From MGBC114844 sp910585855 (GTDB lineage: Bacteria > Bacillota > Clostridia > Lachnospirales > Lachnospiraceae), in assembly GCA_965646165.1 (NCBI GenBank), contig CBFFYP010000045.1:1-37656 (forward strand): a stretch of 37,656 nucleotides of DNA, read 5' to 3'. Numbering within the stretch: position 1 is the stretch's first letter; every line of letters starts with the position of its first letter. The notes beneath the pieces are model-generated. The model had not been told where the DNA came from and did no database searches. It saw nothing but the letters and a program-made list of their open reading frames with translations. This document shows, piece by piece, positions 23,604-31,586 of this stretch. The position numbers and the translations under genes are program-made.

Positions 23604-24821
23604 TCATCCCAATACATTTCGTATCTTTTCTAACATCTTTGGCACAGATACCGGTTTAATCACATAGTCTGCTGCCCCAAGGCTCATACAGGAATAAATG
23701 GTATCTTTTTCTTTATTTCCTGTTAAAAAGATAATCGGTATCTCCCGCCAAAGCGGATTTTCCTTAATTCTCTTTACCGTTTCAATTCCATCCATCTCCG
23801 GCATCTCTACATCCATAAAAATCAAATCTGGTCGATGTTTTTCCAAAAAAGCCAATGCCTGTTTTCCAGAAACCGCCAATGTAACCTGATATTCCCCTTC
23901 TAACTGCACTTTCATTGTCTTTAAAGCCATACTAAAATCATCCACTACCAATATATGTGGTTTATCCGGCTGTCCGGCTTCCGATATAATACTTTTATCC
24001 GTTTCTCCAAAGATTCTGTTCCTTTTTTCACCCGCCTGCTCCTCTTTTTGTTCAGAATCGGCAGGCGTACCAAGCACTTCCTTTATTTTTATCAAAAGTT
24101 CATCTTTTTGAATCGGTTTTACTATACATCCTATTGCCCCGGCACTTGTTACCCGAAGAACCGTAATTCTGTCCCGCTCATAGGTCAAATAAAAAAACGG
24201 CACGCTCCTTAACTCTTCCTTCTTTCGAAGTTCCCGATGAATTTCCATCTCCATATCTGCCAGCAAAACATCGGGAATCAAATACTCCATAAATTCCAAT
24301 GCGGCATGACTGCTTCTTACCTGAACCACATCATACCAATCTTTTAGATAGAGCTGAATCACCGTTCCAATCATTGGTTCTTCATCTGCAATCAAAACCA
24401 ATTTTCGCCCTCTATAGTGAAATGTACCTACAATTCTCTCTAACTGCCACTTTACCACTTTTCTTAAAAATTCCTGTACTTTTTTTATTAATTCCTCTTT
24501 TGTAAAAGGACGTATTAGAAGCATAGTAAGCGGCAGCCCGGATAAATCCTGCAAAATTGGATGAGTTGGTAAATCGTTTACTAACAGCAGCGGTATCTCA
24601 TAGATATGAATATCCTCTGCCAGATGCTCAGTATCCTCTGAAAATTCTTTTGTATCTGCTATATCCCAAATCATAAATAACGGCTTATCCTCTGTAAAAG
24701 AAATGCTTTTTATTTTATCAGGACAAACAGCAGATACCACAAATTCTTCCCCTAATATTGCCTGTATAGAATCCGCTTTTTCTTCTTCTAAAACCAATAT
24801 CTTATATTTCTTCTCTATCAT
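23604..24821 (-). CDS. Response regulator with three receiver-like domains, no output domain
   Basis: Three CheY-like units are in tandem. The first (1-125) lacks the acidic pair and is probably inactive. The second (140-252) keeps ADEE and a possible phospho-Asp at 189 (LLADME) and has KP near 235. The third (288-405) is canonical: LVVDD, phospho-Asp 337 in FMDVEMPEMDG, LTGN and IKP. No DNA-binding, GGDEF or other output domain follows. It overlaps the hybrid kinase by a 4-bp ATGA junction, so the two form a phosphorelay pair, and its output is presumably by protein contact. Repeat A5 follows its stop codon. Confidence 0.88.
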   Translation of the reverse strand: MIEKKYKILVLEEEKADSIQAILGEEFVVSAVCPDKIKSISFTEDKPLFMIWDIADTKEFSEDTEHLAEDIHIYEIPLLLVNDLPTHPILQDLSGLPLTMLLIRPFTKEELIKKVQEFLRKVVKWQLERIVGTFHYRGRKLVLIADEEPMIGTVIQLYLKDWYDVVQVRSSHAALEFMEYLIPDVLLADMEMEIHRELRKKEELRSVPFFYLTYERDRITVLRVTSAGAIGCIVKPIQKDELLIKIKEVLGTPADSEQKEEQAGEKRNRIFGETDKSIISEAGQPDKPHILVVDDFSMALKTMKVQLEGEYQVTLAVSGKQALAFLEKHRPDLIFMDVEMPEMDGIETVKRIKENPLWREIPIIFLTGNKEKDTIYSCMSLGAADYVIKPVSVPKMLEKIRNVLG

Positions 24822-27694
24822 GCGTTATCATCCCTTTCTGCAGACAATTCCCGATTTTTTTCATATGGAAGCTGAAGAGAATCTTCCAATACACTAATCG
24901 CTGCCTCATAATCAATCTGTCCTAACTTTTCCCTTACCTGAATCAATGCCTCTTCAATCAACGGCGGAAGAGCAAATTCATTCATTCCATTTAAAATCGT
25001 TTCTGCCATATCCAAATCAAAATCATTTAAATAATCAATCATATTAGCTGCAATATCGTCATATTCTTCTTTTTGCATCCAATCCTTTTTTTGTTCAAAA
25101 ACAGTTTCTTTTTCTGTTTCTTCCTTGCCCTCCTGATACAGATATCCTTTAATTTCATTTAAAATATCCTGATACTGCTTTAATAGCAGCGGTGCAGTTT
25201 CCTGAATATAGGATCGATTTTGATCCTTTCCTGCAAATTCATGTAATTTTGCCAATTCTGACAATTCCATTGCTCCGATATTGGCAGCAGCACTTTTTAG
25301 GGCATGTGCCTGAATTGTATAATTTCTAATATCTCCCTCTTCTAATGCATGGTTTAACTCCTTTAATTTTTTTGGTCCATCCTGATAAGTAATCTCTAAT
25401 ATTTCCCTGTAAAGTGCTTGACTTCCCCCTGTATGTTCCAATCCGACTGTCATATCAATACCAGACATTGTCTGCTTTTGTTCGATCCAAATAGGTTTTG
25501 TTTCTTTTTTCAAAGCTGTTTTCGTTTCATGCCGTTTTTCTTTTAAAAGATACTTTTTCAGTTTTTCATCCAGCTTCTTAATGTCAATCGGCTTTGAAAT
25601 ATAATCTGCAAATCCATACTGTAAAAATCGTTCTTCTGCACCCGATACCGCATCGGCAGTCAGTGCCAAAATCGGAACAGTTTCGAAGTACTCGCCTCTT
25701 CTGCAGCGTATTGCCCGCAGTGTATCCACACCATCCATTTCCGGCATCATATAATCCATTAAAATCAAATCATACTGCTTTGTTTCTAACAGTTCTAAAC
25801 ACTCTTGTCCGCTTTGTGCCGTCTGTATCTGCATATGATATGGCTGCATCAGACCCTCTGCCACTTTTAGATTGACCGGGTTATCGTCTACCACAAGGAT
25901 TTTTGCCTGAGGTGCAGTAAATGTCTGGTGAAATGCTTCTTCTGTAATATCCTGTGCCTGTATATGATATTCATAATTGCAAGGCTGATCGTCATAGATC
26001 GCCTGTGGAAGCAAAATAGTAAAGGTACTTCCCTCTTTATACACGCTGTCTACTTCAATTGAGCCATTCATTAACTCAAGCAGATTTCTGGTAATAGCAA
26101 GCCCTAGCCCTGTTCCTTCAATCGAACGATTTCTTCTGGTATCTACACGCTGAAAACTCTGAAACAGCTTCTTTTTATTTTCTTCTGTAATACCGATTCC
26201 GGTATCTCTTACTACGATTGTCAATAATGCAATTTTCTGTCTTCGCTCCCAGGTAATCTTTAATTCAATTTTCCCTTCATTGGTATATTTTACCGCATTG
26301 TTTAAAATATTGGTTAAAATCTGGCGTACTTTTGCCTCATCTCCATAAAGAGTTTCTGGTATCGTCTTATCCACATCCACCTTTAATTCAATCGGTTTCT
26401 CTGTTAAACGAATCATTGCAATATTCAACACATCATTTAAAACAGAAGATACCTGATAAGGCTCTTTTACCAATTCCATTCGTTTGGATTCTAACTTGGA
26501 AAAATCCAAAATATTATTGATAATTGCCAGCAAAGATTTTGCTGCATTTCTTACATTAATAATATTGTTTTTTACCTGAGGGCTGATATCCTCACGCAGC
26601 ACCAATTCCGTCATCCCCACAATCGCATTCATTGGTGTTCGGATCTCATGGGACATATTGGCAAGAAAATCGCTTTTTGCCTGATTTGCCCGATCCGCTT
26701 CTTCTTTTAGTTCTAACAGTCTGGCAAGCTGATTATGACTGCTGGTAATATCAAAAAAACAATAGGCATATCCGCAGATCTCATTTTTATCATAAACCTC
26801 TTTCTTTCGAAGTTCATAATAACTTGGTTTAATAAAAAGCTGATTATTTACAAGAGAAAATCGCTTTTCTATTTCCCACATAGTATTGGTATAATTATAT
26901 TTTTGCAATTCTGGAAACAACCGCTTTGCCTGTTGGCTTGCAAATACAAAATGCTGGCTTAAATCGGTTATTACATATCCATCAGTCGAAGAATCTGCAA
27001 TACACTCCTGCGAAATCTCAACCATATTGGCAAGACTAAACTTCCTGCAAAAGAAAAACAGATCTACCTCTACAACTAAAAACGCATAAGGTGTCAAATC
27101 ATAGGCATGTGTAATTCCCGAAATATAACAAAAATAAGTAAAATTCGGCAGCAAAAGCATACGGAATAAAATCTCTGCCTGTTTTCTTTTTATCATATTT
27201 TTTCGAATATAAATCAGATACAAGCACACTCCCACCATCAGCCACAGATGAAACAGCGAATCAATATGCATAATAATTCCAAGCTGCAGATCTATCCGAG
27301 AATAAAGTCCGTCTGCAAGATATTGATAATCGGAAAAATAAAACGGTGTATAAGGAAATAGATACAAAAATACCAAAAAGCACATCTTTATAGCAATAAT
27401 AACTGACATAATCCAAGGCTTTAACGGATGATTAAAATAATACCCTGCAAACATCGCCGTCATTGTCATAACAAACTCATAACCAGTAAATTTCACGCAA
27501 ATCCCAATAATAGATACATTCAGATAATTGGATGTAATTTCCAGCAGATGACCTCCTGTAACCAGCACAATCATTGTAGCTGCCATCTGCATGGTCTTCT
27601 GTTCTACGGATGGACGCTGCATTGTTACATAAAGTAATAATGCAACTGCCCCCACCAATACAAAAATTGCTCCTGCTATAAGAATACCATACAT
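24818..27694 (-). CDS. Hybrid sensor histidine kinase with receiver and HPt domain, 958 aa
   Basis: Seven or so N-terminal membrane segments (residues 5-215) form a sensor of the 7TM histidine-kinase type. A PAS-like region (about 230-320) follows. The kinase core has H349 in the H-box (MSHEIRTPMNA), N-box NILNNAVKY, G1 DTGIG and G2 GTGLGL. A receiver follows with phospho-Asp 647 (LILMDYMMPEMDG), then an HPt domain with H797 (HALKSAAANIG) and an extra helical C-terminus (about 860-958). Phosphate could pass H349-D647-H797 to the overlapping receiver protein. GGAGGG precedes the ATG. It lies between a rhamnosyltransferase gene and rfbD, which suggests control of the surface polymer. Ligand and output are unknown. 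Confidence 0.92.
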   Translation of the reverse strand: MYGILIAGAIFVLVGAVALLLYVTMQRPSVEQKTMQMAATMIVLVTGGHLLEITSNYLNVSIIGICVKFTGYEFVMTMTAMFAGYYFNHPLKPWIMSVIIAIKMCFLVFLYLFPYTPFYFSDYQYLADGLYSRIDLQLGIIMHIDSLFHLWLMVGVCLYLIYIRKNMIKRKQAEILFRMLLLPNFTYFCYISGITHAYDLTPYAFLVVEVDLFFFCRKFSLANMVEISQECIADSSTDGYVITDLSQHFVFASQQAKRLFPELQKYNYTNTMWEIEKRFSLVNNQLFIKPSYYELRKKEVYDKNEICGYAYCFFDITSSHNQLARLLELKEEADRANQAKSDFLANMSHEIRTPMNAIVGMTELVLREDISPQVKNNIINVRNAAKSLLAIINNILDFSKLESKRMELVKEPYQVSSVLNDVLNIAMIRLTEKPIELKVDVDKTIPETLYGDEAKVRQILTNILNNAVKYTNEGKIELKITWERRQKIALLTIVVRDTGIGITEENKKKLFQSFQRVDTRRNRSIEGTGLGLAITRNLLELMNGSIEVDSVYKEGSTFTILLPQAIYDDQPCNYEYHIQAQDITEEAFHQTFTAPQAKILVVDDNPVNLKVAEGLMQPYHMQIQTAQSGQECLELLETKQYDLILMDYMMPEMDGVDTLRAIRCRRGEYFETVPILALTADAVSGAEERFLQYGFADYISKPIDIKKLDEKLKKYLLKEKRHETKTALKKETKPIWIEQKQTMSGIDMTVGLEHTGGSQALYREILEITYQDGPKKLKELNHALEEGDIRNYTIQAHALKSAAANIGAMELSELAKLHEFAGKDQNRSYIQETAPLLLKQYQDILNEIKGYLYQEGKEETEKETVFEQKKDWMQKEEYDDIAANMIDYLNDFDLDMAETILNGMNEFALPPLIEEALIQVREKLGQIDYEAAISVLEDSLQLPYEKNRELSAERDDNA

Positions 27695-27746
27695 AGGAAT
27701 CCCTCCTGTCCGGTTTCTTGGTCAGACATGCTCGTTTCCAATGGTT

Positions 27747-28655
27747 TTAATCCTTCCAATAAGTAGGGTCTAACGTCAGCTTTCGAATAACTCTCTTTGA
27801 AAGCCGCTGATAATTTTTTCCCAATTTATAGCCAAGCCATTTAAAACCGCTGCTGCTGATTAACTTAGGAAGATAAACCGCTTTCCCTGTTTTCAGCAAA
27901 TACCGTGCTGTCTTAATTACCAGTGCTGTTCCTTCTTTTTCAGAAGATACTTGAGAAAATACTTCTTGATGTTTTGCCTGTGATACCCCTAGATCAAAAT
28001 TTCGTTTCAGATACTGTAAATTTTTGTAATTATGTGAATGATATACTTTTGCATCTGCAGCATAAGCTATTTTTTTTCCATTCTCCAATGCCTTTGCAGC
28101 AAACAGCATATCTTCATTAAAAATCGCACGCTCCACAAATCCGCCAAGTAAAAGATAGTCCTCCTTTCGATAAACAGCGCAGACATCCGAAAAGAAATAT
28201 GCCCGAATACCAAGTTTTGCTATATCCGCCTTGGAACGAACAAAAGACTCTGGCGGATAATTAAATATTCTGGTATACTGCTCAATCGGATTGGCATCTT
28301 TTCTTGGAAGCTGCCGTGCAAATGCTCCCACTACCTCCTTTTCCTGCAAAGCCTGCAGCAAATACTCAATCAAATGACTGTCTGCCGGATAAGCATCCTG
28401 TGTTAAAAACATCATATACTCTGCTTGAGAAAGTTCTGCTGCCATTCGTCTGGTAGCAGCATGATCAAACTCCGCTTTTTTTATATGATATACCTCTACC
28501 TGATAAATCCCCTTTATCAACTGCGGATTCCAAAATTGCTCCTCTGTATTAATAATAATAATTCTCTGCGGACAAACACTCTGTCTGTTTAACCGCCTTA
28601 ATATCTCTTGAAAAGAAGCCTTTGGACGATATACAGGAATAATTACATCTACCAT
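27747..28655 (-). CDS. GT2 glycosyltransferase, rhamnosyltransferase-like, 302 aa
   Basis: A single GT-A domain of family GT2 starts at VDVIIPVYRPK. It contains FDHAATR (residues 63-69), a sequence typical of rhamnosyltransferases such as RfbF/WbbL-type and rhamnan enzymes, then FLTQDAYP in the DXD position and FNEDMLFAAKAL as the acceptor/base region. The C-terminus is basic and could contact the membrane. It starts 15 bp after glmM and is followed after 52 bp by the hybrid kinase gene, all in one direction. It likely adds L-rhamnose from dTDP-rhamnose to the cell-wall polymer. Confidence 0.85.
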   Translation of the reverse strand: MVDVIIPVYRPKASFQEILRRLNRQSVCPQRIIIINTEEQFWNPQLIKGIYQVEVYHIKKAEFDHAATRRMAAELSQAEYMMFLTQDAYPADSHLIEYLLQALQEKEVVGAFARQLPRKDANPIEQYTRIFNYPPESFVRSKADIAKLGIRAYFFSDVCAVYRKEDYLLLGGFVERAIFNEDMLFAAKALENGKKIAYAADAKVYHSHNYKNLQYLKRNFDLGVSQAKHQEVFSQVSSEKEGTALVIKTARYLLKTGKAVYLPKLISSSGFKWLGYKLGKNYQRLSKRVIRKLTLDPTYWKD

Positions 28656-28670
28656 TTTTCCTGTTCCTTT

Positions 28671-30020
28671 CTATTCTTCTGCAATATATCCTTTTTTTCG
28701 AATCACCTCGATTACAGATTCCACATATTTTTTACACATTTCCTCCGTTTTTGCCTCTACCATAACCCGAATCAGCGGCTCTGTTCCGCTTGCCCGAAAG
28801 AGCATACGCCCCTGATTTCCCATCTGCCGCTCTGCATCAGCAACTGCTGCAAGCACCTCTGTATCGTGAAGTACTGCATCCTTTTCTAATACTCTAACAT
28901 TTTTCAAAAGTTTTGGAAAGATTGTAACCGGAGCTGCCAAAGATGCCAAACTTTGCTTTTGTTCCAGCATTGCCTCCATAATCTTTAAAGAAGTTAAAAT
29001 CCCGTCCCCTGTCACTGCATGTTTGCTAAATATAATATGCCCCGACTCTTCTCCTCCCAGTCCATATCCATGAGCCCGCATATTTTCTCCTACGTATTTA
29101 TCCCCTACCGGCGTTTTTTCATAGCGAATCCCCGCCTTATCCAACGCCTGATACAGTCCCATATTTGACATTACCGTAGTTACAATCGTATCTAATGGAA
29201 GCTGCCCCTGACTCTTCATATACTTTCCGCAGATATAAAGAATCAAATCCCCATCTATCTTATTTCCATGCTCATCCACAGCCAGACAGCGATCTGCATC
29301 TCCGTCATAGGCAAATCCCACATCCAGCCCATGCTCCACTACAAATTTCTGCAGTGCCTCAATATGAGTAGAACCACATCCCTGATTAATATTTGTCCCA
29401 TCCGGCTCATTATAGATTACATATGTCTTCGCTCCCAACGCATCAAACACATTTTTTGCAATCGAAGAAGCACTTCCATTTGCACAGTCCAGCCCCACCT
29501 TCTTATCCTTAAACGATCGGGTAGCAATTGATATCAGATAACCAATATACCGATTTCGCCCAGCGGCATAATCCACCGTCCTTCCTATCGCCTCTCCTGT
29601 AGCAAACGGAATCTCCTCCATCCTCCCATCAATATAATCCTCTATCTTCTCTTCAATCTCCGCCTCTAACTTCTGTCCAAGCCCATTGATAACCTTAATC
29701 CCATTATCACAAAAAGGATTATGACTGGCAGAAATCATAATACCACAGTCAAACTCCTCACTTCTTACCACATAAGAAACACTTGGTGTTGTAGTAACAT
29801 GCAGCAAAAACACATCCGCTCCCGAAGCAGTCAAACCAGAAACCAACGAATACTCAAACATATAACTGCTTCTTCTGGTATCCTTCCCGATTACTACCCT
29901 TGCTTTATGCTCTCTGCCATAATACCATCCCAAAAAACGCCCTACCTGATACGCATGTTCTACTGTTAGATTTACATTCGCTTCCCCACGAAATCCATCC
30001 GTTCCAAAATACTTTCCCAT
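28671..30020 (-). CDS. glmM: Phosphoglucosamine mutase
   Basis: The enzyme interconverts glucosamine-6-phosphate and glucosamine-1-phosphate on the way to UDP-GlcNAc for peptidoglycan. The start MGKYFGTDGFRGEAN, active Ser99 in ISASHNP, metal loop DGDADR, and GGEESGH and RASGTEPLIRVMVE regions are all diagnostic of GlmM. Length (449 aa) is normal. GAGGAG precedes the ATG and an extended -10 promoter lies 74 bp upstream. In many Firmicutes glmM directly follows cdaA and cdaR; here HPr and about 1 kb of repeats separate it from cdaR. Confidence 0.97.
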   Translation of the reverse strand: MGKYFGTDGFRGEANVNLTVEHAYQVGRFLGWYYGREHKARVVIGKDTRRSSYMFEYSLVSGLTASGADVFLLHVTTTPSVSYVVRSEEFDCGIMISASHNPFCDNGIKVINGLGQKLEAEIEEKIEDYIDGRMEEIPFATGEAIGRTVDYAAGRNRYIGYLISIATRSFKDKKVGLDCANGSASSIAKNVFDALGAKTYVIYNEPDGTNINQGCGSTHIEALQKFVVEHGLDVGFAYDGDADRCLAVDEHGNKIDGDLILYICGKYMKSQGQLPLDTIVTTVMSNMGLYQALDKAGIRYEKTPVGDKYVGENMRAHGYGLGGEESGHIIFSKHAVTGDGILTSLKIMEAMLEQKQSLASLAAPVTIFPKLLKNVRVLEKDAVLHDTEVLAAVADAERQMGNQGRMLFRASGTEPLIRVMVEAKTEEMCKKYVESVIEVIRKKGYIAEE

Positions 30021-30093
30021 TTTTTTACTCCTCTTTCTATCTTTATTTCTATACTTTTTCAGTCTTTCCTAAACTTTCCATTTGTATGTGGAC

Positions 30094-30102
30094 ATTATAT
30101 CA
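30094..30102 (-). promoter_or_regulatory. Extended -10 promoter of glmM
   Basis: TGATATAAT on the minus strand, 74 bp before the glmM ATG. There is no good -35 box at the usual distance, so the TGn extension is the main support. It lies between copy B5 and the gene. Confidence 0.6.
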
Positions 30103-30183
30103 TAACTAAAAAATAAAAGATACTCTTTTTCTACAAAACTTCAATTAGGCTTTGCTGCCGGAAAAAGTTTGCTTTCACCGGAC

Positions 30184-30509
30184 GCCAGATTCGAAAACTG
30201 TGGGCAGCCTGCTGTTCCAATTCTCCAAAAAGTAAGAAATTCTAAGACTTCTGCATCCCAGTGCATCCAACCAGACAGACCGGAGCCCAATTCGCCCTCA
30301 TGACAGCCGAAACGAAACGGGTGTAAGGAAGGATTTTACCAACCATAAGAAATTCTCTTTCCTATTATACGGGCTAAACACGCTCCTTTTTTTTCACACA
30401 CTGCATAGAAGCAGCATGTGAAAAAAATCTTAGGTTTTTCAGCAGAAGTCAAGAATTTCTAACTTTTCTCCAAAGTCACTGCAGACTGCCCACAGTTTTC
30501 GAATCTGGC
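30184..30509 (+). repeat. Family B palindromic element, copy B5
   Basis: Outer arms of 24 or more bp: GCCAGATTCGAAAACTGTGG against CCACAGTTTTCGAATCTGGC. In the core GGAGC replaces GGGGC and GCTCC replaces GCCCC, a compensated change in the long-range helix. It is antisense to the genes and just upstream of the glmM promoter. Confidence 0.92.
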
Positions 30510-30602
30510 TGTTTTTTGACCCCGAAACGAAAAAAAAATCTCATCCAAACTTTTATACTTTATAAGAATTTTTTAAAATTTCTGCCATGATCTACCCTTA
30601 AA

Positions 30603-30722
30603 GCTTGTTTAGTATCCCAATATATGCTAATTTTATAGCAAATTTTTTGCCAAATAACAGTAATTTTTTACTGCAGTATAAAACAAAAGTTTCTTAAATA
30701 CAGCAAAAGATACTAAACAGGC
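30603..30722. repeat. C-type small inverted-repeat element
   Basis: A 120-bp AT-rich element with 14-bp terminal inverted repeats, GCTTGTTTAGTATC and GATACTAAACAGGC (one mismatch). No coding capacity. It is related to 4169-4270. It sits between two B copies in opposite orientation. Confidence 0.75.
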
Positions 30723-30777
30723 TCTTAAAAACGTTTCGATGTCATTCTTTTTTTGTTTTTTCCGATATCAAGAAACA

Positions 30778-31102
30778 GCCAGATGCGAACCCCCTAGGCA
30801 GACTGCAGTGACTTTGGAAAAAAGTTAGAAGTTCTTGACTTCTGCTCGAAAACCTAAGATTTTTTGCATATCCTGCTTCCATGCAGGGTATGCAAAAAAA
30901 GGGGCGTGTTTAGCCCGTATGAAAGGGAAGCTGTTTTATTGCGGTGGATGACACTTTTTGGTATGCCTGCTCTATTTTGGCTGCTATGAGGGCGAATTGC
31001 GCCCCGGTCTGTCCGGTTGGATGTGCTATGATGCAGAAGTCTTAGAACTTCTTACTTTTTGGAAACCGGAACAGCAGGCTGCCTAGGGGGTTCACATCTG
31101 GC
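30778..31102 (-). repeat. Family B palindromic element, copy B6
   Basis: The arms GCCAGATGCGAACCCCC and GGGGGTTCACATCTGGC pair with one mismatch and resemble those of B2. The core is standard. It is in the same sense as the genes and starts about 20 bp after the terminator of the HPr gene. Confidence 0.92.
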
Positions 31103-31121
31103 GTCCCCTTGGAACCCCCAC

Positions 31122-31156
31122 AAAAAAACAGAATGTCGCTTGCCTGCAACATCCTG
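31122..31156 (-). terminator. Rho-independent terminator after the HPr gene
   Basis: CAGGATGTTGC pairs with GCGACATTCTG (11 bp, two G-T pairs), with a 6-base loop, followed by seven T on the minus strand. It ends the cda/HPr transcript before copy B6. Confidence 0.85.
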
Positions 31157-31187
31157 TCTGCCTTTACTCTCAAAAACACCTTATATT

Positions 31188-31451
31188 TTATTCACCCAAA
31201 CCAGATTCTACACATTTTAACAATGCCGTAAGTGCATCTTCTTCATCTTCCCCTTCACAAATAAGCTCAATTTCATCCCCGCACTTTACACATGCCCCCA
31301 GCACACTCAATACACTCTTTGCATTTGCCGTACTTTCCTTATAATTAAATGTAATTTTAGATTTAAATCCCATCGCTTCCTTACAAAGTATTCCAGCAGG
31401 TCTTAAATGCAATCCCGTTGGATTCTTAATTGTCACTTTTGCCTTTACCAT
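31188..31451 (-). CDS. ptsH: HPr phosphocarrier protein
   Basis: An HPr-family protein of 87 aa. With the ATG at 31451 (GGAGGA about 9 bases upstream) the phosphorylated His falls at residue 15 (PTGLHLRPAG) and the regulatory Ser at residue 46 (NAKSVLSVLG), exactly the standard numbering; an upstream TTG would spoil this. His15 carries phosphate from Enzyme I; Ser46 is the HPr-kinase site linked to catabolite control in Firmicutes. It has its own extended -10 promoter and terminator between cdaR and glmM. The Ser46 surroundings (VLSVLGACV) differ from the usual IMGVM, so a Crh-like or specialised HPr is possible, though Crh lacks His15. Confidence 0.9.
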   Translation of the reverse strand: MVKAKVTIKNPTGLHLRPAGILCKEAMGFKSKITFNYKESTANAKSVLSVLGACVKCGDEIELICEGEDEEDALTALLKCVESGLGE

Positions 31452-31523
31452 TCTACATTCCTCCAATTTTATGTCATCGTTTTTTAGAGCAATTCACGTT
31501 CCAGATATACTCCTTCACTATGT

Positions 31524-31532
31524 ATTATATCA
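31524..31532 (-). promoter_or_regulatory. Extended -10 promoter of the HPr gene
   Basis: TGATATAAT on the minus strand, about 73 bp before the HPr ATG and downstream of the cdaR stop codon. No convincing -35 box. Confidence 0.55.
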
Positions 31533-31586
31533 CTTCTAATGCGAAAAAGAAACCTGTTTTTACAACTTCTTTTCAGGCTAAAAGTT

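Noticed and set aside
30603..30722. C element as an insertion sequence with its own transposase
   Set aside because: It is only 120 bp with no ORF; at most it is a non-autonomous element.
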